Shown here: positions 1 through 12,612 of the stretch, piece by piece
Layout: each line of letters begins with the position of its first letter
Numbering within the stretch: position 1 is the first letter of the stretch
Assembly (NCBI GenBank): GCA_036852015.1
Contig: JAANDG010000028.1
Coordinates: 124,001-188,000, forward strand
Origin: Pelodera strongyloides
Taxonomy: Eukaryota > Nematoda > Chromadorea > Rhabditida > Rhabditidae
DNA length: 64,000 nt
Reading direction: 5' to 3'
Notes under the pieces: model-generated
Databases searched by the model: none
The model's input: only the letters and a program-made list of their open reading frames with translations
What the model was told of the DNA's origin: nothing
Program-made: the position numbers and the translations under genes

Positions 1-271
1 AGAGAGAGAAGAGAGAGCGAAGAGAGAGAGAGTGAGATTCAGATGGCAATAGAGGGAGAGTACTGTCCACATTAAAATAATCACACCAACCTTTCTTCGT
101 CCCCTCAGGATCTCGAGCGTGTTTCTGTCCACCTCCTTCACGATAACATGCGGGTTTATAAACGTGCCCATTCCACTAAAAGTTTTTCTTTTGGTAATTT
201 CCGTAAAGAAAAGGAAGCATCCACATATTTGACATTAACCTATCACACAAACTATCCTGCCTTCCTCTCTC

Positions 272-306
<35 letters not shown>

Positions 307-2850
307 AAGAATGTGGGTCGTCAGCTGAAAAAAAAACTGGGAAAATGACCGTACTCTGGCAGTGAAACCTGATGCGGTCTGGAGACGTGCGGAGTCGTCG
401 CATTCTTTGGCAAAAGAAGGACGTGAAGGAAGATACTGACAGGTTCATGGTGCTAAATAAAAGTGTACAAAAATTGGCCCCTAACGGGCCGCCTCTTTGG
501 CCCCCCAATGGTAGGACTGACTTCAAAACCCTCAAGATGGTATGTACTCTTTTTGCTTTTCGGTTTAGTACTTAAAAAAGAAATTTCCCGTGAACAAATG
601 TGTGGGTCCCGCGAAATACACGGACTTGATACATCCATTTTTTTCAATACTCTTTCATGCCATTGATAGGTGATAGGCAAGGCGTGAATGATAAAAATAA
701 AATAAATACCTGCAGTGATCTTCCAGGTCCCATTGGTCCCGTAGTGGCTTGCCGTTTCGGCGGTCTGTAATTAAAATTAGGCAGTGGTTTCTACTTGTAT
801 AATGAGCACAATTTTTCACAGTTACCTAGATATTATGCTTATGCTCCCTCGAGTGCGCAAATTGATTAATTGACTTGATTGTCATTCATAAAAGCACACC
901 AAAACTATCACACCGTTGAAACATGTCAATTCTCCAAATTAATCCAACATTAGTCGTATGCTACCAACGTGGAAACTTGTTATACAATCGGCACACTTAC
1001 GACGCGCGGCGAGATAAATATGGTGCGCCACAATGATAAGACTCACGCACGATTATTTTTTTTCTTCATACAAAGCTCACGCCGCTCAAGTTTACTTTAG
1101 CAGGCTTTATTATAAGGGCCCTGTTCTACCCGAAAAAAATACTACCAAAAAAAGTCCCTCCAAAACTTACGAAAATAAAATGTGACTGTGCGATCCTTCC
1201 GAACGCATAGGCGACCTGCGTTGCGCCCACTCCGAGGCGGCCCTTCTGAATACAGGAAAGATTTATAAGGAATCCAAAACCATAAAAGTCGTTGAAGGTC
1301 AAGAAAATCTAATCCATTACAATATAGCAACAGCGTCTGCCGTTCTGCTAACCTGGGACAATGCTCCCAAAACAGCGGATGCATTTTTGGCCAAAAAAAA
1401 TGTTAGCAAGAAAAAAAAGAGAGAGAGAGAGAGAGAGTCATAAAAAGATAGACATGCAGATAGAGAGAGAGAGAGAGAGTTATGGAGCAAAAATAGTGAG
1501 ATAGAGAAAGAACATGAGGATGAGAGAGGGAAAGACAGAGAGAAAGATCAAGTAGTGTTGAATAGAATAACTCTTACCGCATTTGCTTTTGTTGTTCTCG
1601 CGAAATTCGCTTCTGCGGGTTCACCCACAGTGGTGGAAGGCTAAATGAAATATTTACTAGAGGAAAGGCGGTAAAAAAGTGCCGTTGTTCCTTATGAAAT
1701 ATCGCTTTTTAAAGCGAGACGGCAGATGCCTTTTGTAATACATATGTATTTCTGAATAAACATCCTCAAGCTCTACAACTTTGCGAAATACAAAAGTAAG
1801 TCAGAGATAGACTCCACCTGGGATTCTGTGGCATTTGACTAGGAGGGTGAAAGGCGTTCCTGAAATGTAAAATTGATTTGAAAAACACTTTTTCGATGAG
1901 TTACGGGCATCTTCTCTTGACGTATTGGTTGGTATTGATCCATTGATTCACTTTTTCGAATTATTGATTGATTTATCGAAAGTTACGGAATGAATAACAC
2001 ACCCTTTTCGTTGTGGTTGTTGGAATCTCGGAGGTGATGGAGGTGGTAGAGGAGGTCGAGCTCCCGGAGGCCGTAATATTTGAAGAGGAGTCTAAATTAA
2101 ATCTAGCCTTAGATACGTTAGACGTAAGCCTAAGGTTAAGCTCAAAATGAACACTTAGGTTCGCATAAACTGCTGCTGTATAGGATTGCGCAATCTGGAA
2201 ACCCCCTACTATACAACTGATAAAATTGTAAGCTACTGGGTTTAAGTAGGCAAACTACACATTTAGATTTCTTCTTCCATAACCAAAGCATTGGGACTTT
2301 TTATACCCAATCTCCAAAGAAGATCCGATTGCAAAAGCAGAGTATTATAAAAGATAAAAACTTTTCACAAATACCCTATAATAATACATAAATACGGCAC
2401 TACATCCAAGTCACTCTGCACCTGGGTTGACAAACAAATGAGCTAAATCTATGTTTCCTTTCTTTTTGATAACACACTACCGTAGTCCAGCCACCGCTGT
2501 ACATTTACCCTAGCAATGCGGCCAGGTACCCTAATTCCACTGATCACTGTTATGCCGTGCACCCCACTTATTGATCTGTCGACTATATTCCTAGCTCACC
2601 GCTGTATTGATAAAGTTGGTAAGTACAAGTTTTAGTTACTTTTTCGGCATACGCAAAAGGTAAGCATTTATTAAATTTCAGGAAGCTGTTATACCTAGGC
2701 AAGGTAAGCGTTTTTTGTTTCTTACTTTTCAGGAGAATGCTGAAGCAGTAAGGTAAGCGTTTACTACCTTTTCATTTACACTTATAATAATATATATTAT
2801 AATTTCCTTATTATAAACCATATTTAATTGCCCTCTCACTCTCTCCTATT
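1..2850. other. Gene-free stretch with microsatellites
   Basis: GA tract at 1-60, CT tract at 282-303, GA tracts at about 1418-1536. At 1577-1610 on the minus strand a 33-base segment has acceptor- and donor-like borders (frame KRISREQQKQM), too short to call. Around 2619-2755 lie repeated splice-like motifs (see findings). Nothing else recognised. Confidence 0.5.
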
Positions 2851-2865
2851 TCCTTTCATACTCTT

Positions 2866-2945
2866 AAAGCCATGGCCGTCGCACTGACGAGACCCCACCA
2901 TGGTAAAACTCCTCGTATGCGACTGGGGTCGAAACGGGGTCCCAT
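2866..2945 (-). repeat. Dispersed repeat shared with 45,965
   Basis: Contains CGTCGCACTGACGAGACCCC and TCGTATGCGACTGGGGTC. The region 45965-46045 holds the same blocks on the opposite strand. Confidence 0.5.
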
Positions 2946-3021
2946 ATTTCTAATATGGGCCATATTACTTCTCTTTTTATGTTTATTGCACTAGTATATA
3001 TGTATTTTAGTTTTCCTTTTA

Positions 3022-3195
3022 TTAAAGCGAAATGCCGGTCGGTTTTTGAAACGCATCGTGGACAACTGAATTCTTACGTATTTATGCTAATTTTCTCGAA
3101 TTTAGCTCGATTTTTTAATGTTTTTTTGGCATACGCTGCACAAGAATGCTGTTGTACTGGATGTGTTTCAAAAACCGGCCGGTATTTCGCTTTAA
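3022..3195. mobile_element. TTAA inverted-repeat element, family A (well-preserved copy)
   Basis: Left end TTAAAGCGAAATGCCGGTCG, right end CCGGCCGGTATTTCGCTTTAA. The interior is itself nearly self-complementary (subterminal GCATCG ... CGATG, TTTATGCTAA ... TTTGCATAAGC). It fits a non-autonomous DNA element (MITE) using TTAA as target, like piggyBac-type elements. No transposase. Confidence 0.75.
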
Positions 3196-3610
3196 TTTGT
3201 CTCAAAAATATAAAGTCACCTCGGGAGCGTCAAATTCGGGCTGCGGTGCGGGTGGATGAAAATTCCGTGTTCCCACATCGGCGAATGATCGTGTTTTCTG
3301 GAATATTCATATTTTCTTTAATATAATTGGCAACCAAACAGATAGAACTTTGTGGCTTATTGGATAAAACCTACTCAGGGCATTGGAACATACTGGGCAA
3401 CTAAGAACCTAAGAAAGCACGGGAACATACTGGGCAACTAATTTTTACCCAATAAGCCTAGCTTTGTTAGCGAGGGACACAGCACGCGACGCAAAAGTCT
3501 TTTTGGCTTCTCGCGCATTATTATGTTGTGCGCAGCGTTATCCTCTGGCACACTATCTAGTGCTCATGAAAAATCGCTATATTTACTTCTAGTCTACAAC
3601 GTGCGAGAAC

Positions 3611-3793
3611 TAAAGTAATTTCGAAATACCGGGTATTTGAAATGCATCGTGGACAATTGAATTCATACGATACGTATTAATGCTAATTTGCTCGAATTCA
3701 GATCGATTTTTTATTCTAATTTATGTTCATTTGCATAAGCTGCATGAGAATGCTGTTGTACTCGATGTGTTTAAAAAAGCGGCCGGTATTTCA
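3611..3793. mobile_element. Family A inverted-repeat element, degenerate
   Basis: Same interior as the 3,022 copy; ends decayed (ATACCGGGTATTTGAAATGC on the left, GCGGCCGGTATTTCATG on the right). Confidence 0.6.
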
Positions 3794-4074
3794 TGACAGT
3801 TCGTGACGGATCAAACGGAATGTGTAGATCAAACCTAGAAAAACAACATAAAAAAATAAATAAACCACAAATTAATAAAAATAAATAAAGTTTAAATTGA
3901 GAGAAACGTACAGCTCGATAAGCTTCCTCTGGGTCTTCGTGGATAAACTTTGATGGTTCTACGGCAGTAGGCGGCGGCTGATAACCACGCGCGAATTGAC
4001 ATTTAATTGGAGAAAACTGAAACAATTGAAATTGAAAGTGAAATTCGAGAGTCTGCTGGTCTTTTCCTCAGCAA

Positions 4075-4225
4075 CAATAAATTTACAATGTTTTTATTTG
4101 TGCTTTTATTTTAGTCAGGATTGCATTTTCACGTTTCATAGTTATTCAATGTGGTATTACCTTCTTGACAAAACTTGTGCGACATTTTGTGTTCGTAATA
4201 AATGTTATGTTATGTTATTTTATAT
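4075..4225 (+). mobile_element. LINE 3'-end remnant with AATAAA and TTATG tail
   Basis: ACAATGTTTTTATTTGTGCTTTTATTTTAG leads (about 100 bases later) to GTTCGTAATAAATGTTATGTTATGTTA. The complement of 14690-14835 has the same order of blocks and follows a reverse-transcriptase-like reading frame, so this is the orphan 3' end of the same element. Confidence 0.55.
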
Positions 4226-4560
4226 CTGGCATAATTTATTGTCAGACATAATTTATTTCCGACTAAACATTGTACATAGTTGCAAAATAAAGTGCAAAAC
4301 CAATGATAACGTTTGCCAACAAATTTTAATAATCGGGGTAGGGCCAGAAATGGTGTATGTCTGGGAAGTGATGGGATGTACTTATACACATTACGTTACG
4401 GTGAGTGTCTTATTTCTCCATAGTGTTCGGAGAACAACAAAAAAAACTCCGATCATGCTCCTCGAATAATCCGAGTGAGTTCCGAGTTTTTTTTGGAATT
4501 TTCGTTTTCCTGTGGCTTGTGTATGATTACCCAGGCATGAGTAAAAGTTGTAAAAGAAAG

Positions 4561-4731
4561 TTAAAGAATTATTACACCTACTTTGGAAAATTTGCATATG
4601 ATACGCATTTTCTATGTATCCTATGCATTTTTTTGGTGCCCGTACGAGGCTTCCGGCACCAAATTATCGATACATAGGATACGCGAATTATATGCAAATT
4701 TCCCAAACTAGGTACAATAGTGTTTTAACAA
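4561..4731. mobile_element. TTAA palindromic element, ATTTGCATATGATACG family
   Basis: Arms ACCTACTTTGGAAAATTTGC and GCAAATTTCCCAAACTAGGT around a hairpin GGTGCC...GGCACC; TTAA at both borders. Matches the element at 24,502. Confidence 0.6.
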
Positions 4732-5121
4732 AATTAGGCTTACAATGGCCAGAAAAACGAGCAGTAACGGGATCCGTACCATTCCCATGCATAGGCACCG
4801 ACGACCTGAAATATTAAGTTTTTAAAGCGACATGGCACGTTGTTTTGAACTGGACACTACATTGACATACATTCTCCGCAATTTTATCTGCTCTACTGGA
4901 CATTTCCGCAAGAATGGCGCTGAACCTTCGAGGAGCATTTGTCCCTTAGTTTCAAAACCATGTGTCATACCGATACAAATGACATGTGTAAACACATACA
5001 GGTTTCATCTATCAAAAATTCGCATATTTTACATTTAGCAAGACAGAAAAAGTAATTCACACATTTCAAAGTTACAGTAAACTGAAAGAAGCAGAACACA
5101 AGACAACATTTTGATTTAGCA

Positions 5122-5294
5122 TTAAAGCGAAATACCGGCCGGTTTTTGAAACGCATCGAGTACTCCCTGCTTTCCTATGCTTCATATGCAAATGAGCATA
5201 TATTTGAATAAAAAATAGACCCCAATAGACCCCTTTTAGCATAAATGCATAAGAATGCTGATATTTATAAAAACCGGCCGGTATTTTGCTTTAA
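5122..5294. mobile_element. Family A inverted-repeat element
   Basis: Left TTAAAGCGAAATACCGGCC, right GGCCGGTATTTTGCTTTAA; interior shortened and rearranged. Confidence 0.7.
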
Positions 5295-5769
5295 ACAAAA
5301 TTGTTCGACTCTCTAACGGAATTAAAATACAATTTCTCATTGGTATACAGTTGCCGACCGCAAGACAAGTTAAAAAAGAAAAAGAAATATACGATCAAAA
5401 TAGTGGTAAAAAGTATTTCAAACTCATACTTAAATTATCGAAACTGTATTGATTTGTTAGTTTATTCCTAGAAACATATAAATGCAACAAGATAAAGGTT
5501 AAGATGATTGATTGATTAGCTAAAGATATGATAAGTCAGCAGTTAACACACGACAGATACAATGTAACAGAACTAGTACTGCGCTTGGTGAGACGAGCTC
5601 GTCATAGTCATAAAAACGTGTCTTTTGGTTAGCTTAGTCTTATAGTTATCATTTATGTTTCAAGAAACAACACAAGCACTGTGCTTTGACTTATTTTCGC
5701 ACGTGGCGCGAGTCTTGCCAACTTATAACAAGCTCCCGGCTTATTGTTAGCATATCAGTATAGAACATG

Positions 5770-5860
5770 ACTCTAAATTAATAATAATAACGGTTTATTG
5801 GTTAACAATCAATACAAATAAAGCATGTCAACCAAAGGGAACCCTAAGACCCCGTGCTTA
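5770..5860 (-). mobile_element. LINE-like 3' tail
   Basis: On the minus strand: CTTAGGGTTCCCTTTGGTTG, then AACCAATAAACCGTTATTATTATTAA. The CTTAGGGTTCC(C/T)TTTGGT block recurs at 20185-20205, again followed by AATAAA. Confidence 0.5.
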
Positions 5861-6035
5861 TTGTTAGGTTAGCATAAAATGACCAAATTTGGTAGCATAA
5901 AATGACACAAGGAAGCAAAGTGCATTCCAAATTTTGAGCGGGGCTGATGAACAATGTTAACTTAGGTTAGTGGATAATCATAACAAGGAGCTCCATGAAT
6001 ACTCGAAGCAGGGAATACTCGGCCGGTATTTCGCT

Positions 6036-6485
6036 TTAAAGGGACGGGCCCATCAAAATAAACCTATATTTTGCATGTTTTTATAATTTGTATAAAGGGG
6101 GTTTATTATAATATATGTACACTAAATTTCGGCTAGACTTTATCCCGCTGAAATTTTTCGGTGTCGATAAACTCAAAAGTATACCGTAGAAGACCAACAA
6201 TTGCACCCTTATTTCCTTACCGCGTCTCCCGAGGATACCTCGCTCTGATTGGGACCCGGGAGACTATCTGTCCATATAGCCACATTCCCCCGGGACACGC
6301 GGCAAGAAAATAGGGTGCAATTGTTGGTCTTCTACGGTATACTTTTGAGTTCATCGACACCGAAAAGTTTCAGCGGGACAAACTCTAGCCGAAATTTAGT
6401 GTACATATATTATAATAAACCCCCTTTATACAAATTATAAAAACATGCAAAATATGGGTTTATTTTGATGGGCCCGTCCCTTTAA
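6036..6485. mobile_element. 450-bp palindromic element ending in TTAAAGGG
   Basis: Left arm begins TTAAAGGGACGGGCCCATCA and the right arm is its complement ending CGTCCCTTTAA. Arms of about 185 bp match almost perfectly over a short GC-rich loop. It joins directly to a solitary family A right terminus at 6018-6039, sharing TTTAAA. Confidence 0.75.
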
Positions 6486-6950
6486 GCATTGTTCGTGAAT
6501 GTGGCTCATTTTTTAAGGTAACATGGAAATACCACATTATTTGCTAAAGGGATTGATTCAAGGTTTGCTCAAACAAAAATGCTGGCTTTATTCCTTTGCA
6601 ACAATATTCCAAATGCAGAATGTCAAATCTCATTGCTAATCAAATCAGTCATCTGTTTCCGTTTGTATGTTCGTTTTTAACTTTCATCCTCGGATGCACA
6701 CCTTTTGGTGTATTTAATAAATAAATAAAAATGAAACCTTCATATTTTCCCGGAGAAGGAATAACGATAAATGTTCAAACTCTAGAACCGTGCAAGATTC
6801 AAATTCGAGAACAAGATACGTTTCATGACGGGCATAACTGACAACAGCGCACTTGAATCATTAATAGGGTAGGCACTGAAATTTGTTCTGATTCTGAACC
6901 TGGTTTCAACAATACTTCCGGACGCCACGAACAGTCTCAAAGGAGTACAC

Positions 6951-7192
6951 AATAAAACGAAATAGTTCGCGAAACCAAAGAAAAACCGTCGTTGGCCCGC
7001 CATCAAATGGTTTTTACCGAAAAAAACATCCTGTGACTGGTTTGTGACCGGTTCGTGACCATTCGGTGATCAACTGATGACGGTTTTCGATAAAACTTGG
7101 TCACGAGTTGTTCACGAATTGGTCACCAAATGGGCTGGCTCACGAAAAAAATCAGTGAACCGTCACCAAATGGGTTCACCCATTTCCTATCT
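6951..7192 (+). repeat. Dispersed repeat rich in GGTCACCAAATGG, copy 1
   Basis: Alternating GTGACC/GGTCAC blocks ending GGGTTCACCCATTTCCTAT. Related copies lie at about 11788-11912 (opposite strand), 36590-36785, 40781-40927 and 44996-45168. Confidence 0.55.
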
Positions 7193-8180
7193 ATTGTCTT
7201 TCTATTTCACAAGTAAATGCAGTATAGTTCAGTATTTCGGTGTGGCACAACTGTGGACACTATTTGCGATAAATAGAGCAATAGTATACTGTAATACTGT
7301 ATCATACTAACAGAAGAGGAAGCACGGTTTCCAAACTACAGTACAGAGCCCAGGCAAATTAATTTTCATGCGCCTGTCTTTCAAAAAGCAAAATCAATAG
7401 TCTCTAAATCCAAAAGCTTATTTAAGAAATCCCGAAATCCTAAGTGAGAAAACAGTCTCCGTCTATATTTTCCTATGAAATTCTCGTTCTTCAGGGTATT
7501 TCTCAGGCTCACGACAAGAAAAAGTCCAGTTTTTCATATAACGGCTGAGCCTGATTGTCAGTGATGAAAAGATATTGCAACAAGCTAAAAGGAAACAAAT
7601 GGAACATTTAGATAAAACGGGTTTTTTTATCGCTGGGATATGGGAGGTCTAACGGTAACGGAAAAAGTTATTTACCATTAGATTAATAAATAAACAAATG
7701 ATTTATAATTATACTACACTCGATGTCGATAATACAATAAGGAAAGTTTTGCGATTCCAGTGTCAAACGTAATTTCATACGGTATTTTCATACGCCCAAT
7801 GGTTGTACGACCGTGTTAATTATATTTACTTCACTAAATAATATGGTGATGCATTCCATATAAATTCCAACAATCAACAATGTGACAATTTGAGTTGAGG
7901 CATACGGTACTAGTTGAAAGAAGAAAAATTTGCATACTATCGAGAGAAAATTAGCTTTCGCAATAGCGGGCATACTTACAGAAGGGCAGGATATGTTTCA
8001 TCAATGTGTTAGATTTGAATTCAAAGTTCTTAGGGCATTTCCAGACATAATTAGGAGCGGTAGAATACAAGCGGTATTTATGTATACGAAGAGTCCAATA
8101 ATAAGCATTATATTAGTATTATATTTAGAAGTTAATAGTTTATGGATGATATGCAATTAACACATCTCAAAATCAACAGG

Positions 8181-8400
8181 TGACACTAAGCCTAAGCCTA
8201 AGGCATTTGTTTTTCTCTTCCATGGCGAAGTAGTACCCAAAGTTAGACCGGAAGTTTTACGTAACTTGATTGGCCAAAAATAATATGAGTGCTTTACCGA
8301 AAAGTACAGTATTATTCACGCATTGAAGCTCAAACAAGAACTTAGGCTCAGGCTTAGGCTTAGGCTTGGGCTCAGGCTTAGACTTAGGCTTAGGAAGAAT
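8181..8400. repeat. Interstitial telomeric repeats TTAGGC
   Basis: At 8340-8395 about nine degenerate TTAGGC units on the plus strand; at 8185-8204 CCTAAG units in the opposite orientation. TTAGGC is the nematode telomere repeat. Further CCTAAG runs are at about 8930 and 44700. Confidence 0.65.
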
Positions 8401-10048
8401 AGACTAGGTAAAGAGCATACCACAAACAAATGCCGGTAACTTTAGCATTACGAGTGTGTAACGCACTGGAACAACCAAACAGATAAATATACCGGTAGTT
8501 TGCTTTATACGATAAAATAGCTTATATGAGTATAGAAGTAGTAAACTACCATCGTTAGCAACTGCATAAGAGCGTTGTCAGTAACCAATATACCAAATTA
8601 TTGTAAATGAATAGCTTACCGTTTACTAGCCGAATAATTATATTGATTGATTTGCTTCAAATAATTGCGTCAAATTAGCCTTCGGGCAATCTCTTGGCTG
8701 GCGAGGGTGGGATAGAAAAAAGCCAGCGATCTAGCAGAACGGCACCTGAGCCGGGCTATTTTTTTCTGCATTGCACTAGCCCGCAGGCGCGCTAGCCAGT
8801 TCAGTATTTAGCAATTTAGCATCATCTGTGTGAAACTAATTCTTTCTTTTTTCGCTTTCCGTTGAACCTTTCAGAAGTCTTACCTTACACCTAATGATAA
8901 ACATAAGCCTAAGCTTACTTAACATCTATACCTAAGCCTAAGACCAACTATAAGGTAGCCTAACCCCAAACCAAACCATTGTTTAAGGCTAAGTAAGTCA
9001 GGCTAAGGAATGTGGGAAACAAAAGTTCAACTCACAATCAGAAACACCAAATCACATAGTTTAGTCGATTCCGAAAAGTTGGTTAGACACTTATTAGACA
9101 AAAAATATTCTTATGTTTATTACTATAGCCTATAAGCCAGTCAGAATTGCATAAACTGGTACTTACCTACAGTAGCAATGAGAATATTACTTTTCACCAC
9201 TATCTCTTCCAAAGCTAACATAATATATAATTTGCATTGGCTCTAGCTACCCTAAAGGAAAGTTACACCATAAAAAATTAAGCTTTCTAAAGATTAGTGT
9301 ATCTATTGCCTTAGGTTATTTAACAAAATAAAAGATGATTATAGGGAAAAAGCACAAATGCTCAAAAATCGAGCACTAATTGCAAGACAAAGGCACTAAA
9401 GGCAACTTAAGGGACCAGCAGACTCCAAAAACCAGATTTCAAAAAAGAGAGTGAAAGGTAGTGCAAGGACATGCCAGAAAGCGTTCTACTTGGGATATTT
9501 GGGTAAACATCACTGCGTAAACTAAAGTAAAGTATACGAGCTATTCGTCACACAATAATGATCATAACTTATTATCAATTAACTAATTAATATATGTAAC
9601 TAGGTAGCTATTAAGGCAACGGCACAACCACCTGCTTAGAGATTACTTATGCTATGCATATATGTACAAGGAAACGACGAAGATCCAAATACCTGTTAAT
9701 ATCGTTACATTTTTTTTTTAAATATGTAGTAAATAATCAAACCGGGAAACCTTCATCACCATCATATTCTATAGGCTATAGGCAACAAAGTTTGTTTATT
9801 TGTTTGTGGCCAGGCGTGTTACGTTCGAAATGTTAAAGTTAAATGTTGGATTCAGCTACATTTGACAATATTTAAAATGCACCAGAGTAAAAGCCCAATC
9901 AAGGGATACGATCGATCATCTCCCAAATAGAGACATCACTATATTTCCATATATTGACATACCCAGGTGCTCCTCCGAGATATATCAAGATTAGTTCAAT
10001 TTCCGAAAATTCTCTCAACCAAAACATTCCCGGACATGCATGCCTGCG

Positions 10049-10260
10049 GGGGTTCCAGGCTAGGGTAGCCTGGTCTGGTTCTCTTTGCTTCACCATGACC
10101 GAGACTGATCTCTAGCCTTCTGCGGAGACTGCGTATCCTGATAAGCAGCAGTATTTTCTCCCCAGGGTTCTAGACTAGGGTAGCCTTCTCTGGCTCTCTT
10201 CAGTAATACGCGTGTGAACCTGATCTCTAACCGCCTTTCGAGACTGCGTATCTTCATAGC
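10049..10260 (+). repeat. Tandem duplication of about 120 bp
   Basis: GGTTC(C/T)AG(G/A)CTAGGGTAGCC, ATCTCTA and GAGACTGCGTATC blocks occur twice in the same order. Confidence 0.6.
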
Positions 10261-10499
10261 GAACAGTCTTTCAACAGTCTGTGACCACATATTTGGTACC
10301 GGTCCGGTATATTTCGTATATATGGAGATAATTTTGCATGAGATAAACTGTCTAGGGGTCTGCCGGTAAAATACTTGCATTTACACAATGAAGGAAACAA
10401 ATACACAAAACAAAACATTTATTTTCAAGAAAAAATTTAACGCAACTATTGCTAGCGTCTACTTGACCGTCGGATTTCGCTGAGTTCATTGCTTTACAT

Positions 10500-10585
10500 T
10501 GGTGCCCACCGGTGTCTATTAGTGCTCACTGGTGTTCATTGGTGTTCATTGGTGTACACTGGTGTTCATTGGCGTCCATTCGTAT
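10500..10585 (+). repeat. 10-bp tandem repeat GGTGTTCATT
   Basis: Seven to eight imperfect units; gives the long open frames on both strands here. Confidence 0.75.
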
Positions 10586-11342
10586 CCATACATATCCCCC
10601 GGATGTGATGCTCACCGAAGATACGGTATATTGTACTGTAAGCGGCATATAACCTTGCGCGCTATAATCATGCCGCCCGCGCATGCTATCTGTCAAGTTC
10701 GATTCATTGTCAACCTCGGAAGCGTACTTGTAAGTGAATCTAAACAAAATACAGTACCACTTTAGCACCCGACCCTATAAAATATGTTTGTAAAACTCAG
10801 CGACCTGATCAGAAAACCTTACCCTTTCTCCGTATCGCTTGGCGATCAAACACAATTCTACTTTTATTGGTTTACATATAAAATGGGGGGCGAGTTTTGC
10901 GCCTATTCGGCTACCTGTTAATGTGGAAACTTTTCCTAAAGAAAAGAAAAACTGAAATCCATGAAACCTTGACTTGCTGGCATAGTTAAAATTTTGCTGA
11001 AGTTTTGCATTAGTTCTATCTATTTTGACCATACTTTTTGTATTTTGGAGTTTGTAGTATTTTGACCGTAGGTATTTTTTTACCTTACATAGTTGGATTT
11101 TGACGGTATGGCACTACTTTATTTTGCCTTCATGTTAATTATGCTTTGGGTATTTTGACCTTTTAGGATACTTTTGTTTTCGTATTTTTTTTGCAACAAG
11201 TAATATGCAACTTGATATTTACCGAAATTAGGAAATTAGGGTTCTCTTTCTACTAAGTGGAAAATTCAAGAAAAAACGAAACCTTTCACTATTTATCTGA
11301 ACCGTTTTACCTAATATTTCTGTATTACGGGCACAAAATGTT

Positions 11343-11518
11343 TTAAAGCGAAATACCGGCCGGTTTTTGAAACGCACCGTGTGGACAACTGCGTTCTTAT
11401 GAATTTATGCCAAGTGGGGTCTAATTTCTTATGCTAAACTATGCTCATTTGCACACGATGCAGAAAAATGATGTTGCACACGATGCGTTTAAAAAAACAG
11501 GCCCGTATTTCGCTTTAA
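11343..11518. mobile_element. Family A inverted-repeat element
   Basis: Left TTAAAGCGAAATACCGGCC, right CCCGTATTTCGCTTTAA, with TTAA at both ends. Confidence 0.7.
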
Positions 11519-11787
11519 TTGTACAATCTCTTTTTTATTAGGAATTTGCATAAAAAAACCTGTCACTCGTGCGAATTACGGTACACACAGTTTAATCCTA
11601 TTTGGTTATATGATGCATACGGGGAGTAAATTTCTCTACCGAACAGTCTATCAAAATCAATATAGACTAGAACAATACAACCAAAGTATTAAGTATACTG
11701 CTTTATTGATTTTCAACCTGACCTACATATTAGCGAAACCAAAATGAGGTAAGTGGTATGTTGCATATCCCTTAATAAGATACAAGG

Positions 11788-11912
11788 TATCTATGACGGT
11801 TCACTGGTTTTTCCGTGGGCCTGCCCATTTGGTGACCAATTCGTGACCAACTCTTGACCAAGTTTCATCGAAAACCGTCATCAGTTGGTCACCAAATGGT
11901 CACGAACCAGTA
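11788..11912 (-). repeat. GGTCACCAAATGG dispersed repeat, inverted copy
   Basis: Complement of the block structure seen at 6,951; includes TTTCATCGAAAACCGTCATC. Confidence 0.5.
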
Positions 11913-12140
11913 TCCAATTACGAGTAGCGTGAACACGTAGGTAGGTCACCAGAACAGTCATCTTGAACTGATGGTTTGAGACTTCGAAACTCAGTTTCAA
12001 ACATGTAGGAGACCCCCAAAATGAGCATTCTAATTCTAACTCAATGGTTACCAAGTTGTTATCTTTCCATGCTACGTGCGCTCGAAAAACTTTGTTCATT
12101 TATGTGATCAGATATTTATTTCAACCAAACCTACTAAAAA

Positions 12141-12325
12141 TTTAAAGCGGTATAGCGGACAACCTTCGAAACACATCGAGTACACCAGCACTCTTATGCA
12201 GCTTATGCAAATGAACATAAATTAGAATAAAAAAGCGAGCTGATTTCGAGCAAATTAGCATAAATACGAAAGAATTCAGTTGTCCACGATGCGTTTCAAA
12301 AACCAGCCGGTATTTCGCTTTAAAT
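12141..12325. mobile_element. Family A inverted-repeat element
   Basis: Left end TTTAAAGCGGTATAGCGGAC (diverged), right end CAGCCGGTATTTCGCTTTAA; interior in reverse orientation to the 3,022 copy. Confidence 0.7.
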
Positions 12326-12539
12326 TCCGAATTACGTGCTGCTAGTATGAGTATAAAAACACCCACGTCTCGATTTGCGGTATTTTTTCTAGAGGTGTAC
12401 GTGCATTATCTTTTTAGCAAACATCAAGTAAATAAACAAACCTATACATTTGCCAACTAGTACACCCTAGATAGTTTGATGGCAAAATGTCTTCATATCC
12501 AGTACTACATTATAGTTTCCCTGTTAAATTTTCTTTCAA

Positions 12540-12574
12540 CAATACCACATTCTCCCGTTCCTTATATCCTTTCC

Positions 12575-12612
<38 letters not shown>

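Larger units (their letters stand above)
6486..11340. other. Gene-free stretch
   Basis: Apart from the repeats listed separately I see only AT-rich sequence. An open frame at 7930-8160 (+) has no splice context and ordinary AT-rich composition. Confidence 0.4.

Noticed and set aside
2955..3326. 123-codon open frame (+)
   Set aside because: It is almost entirely the inverted-repeat element at 3022-3195 read through plus flanks; no splice or start context.
7930..8160. 76-codon open frame (+) with helix-like sequence
   Set aside because: Single exon, no acceptor or donor partner, ordinary AT-rich composition, no recognisable motif.
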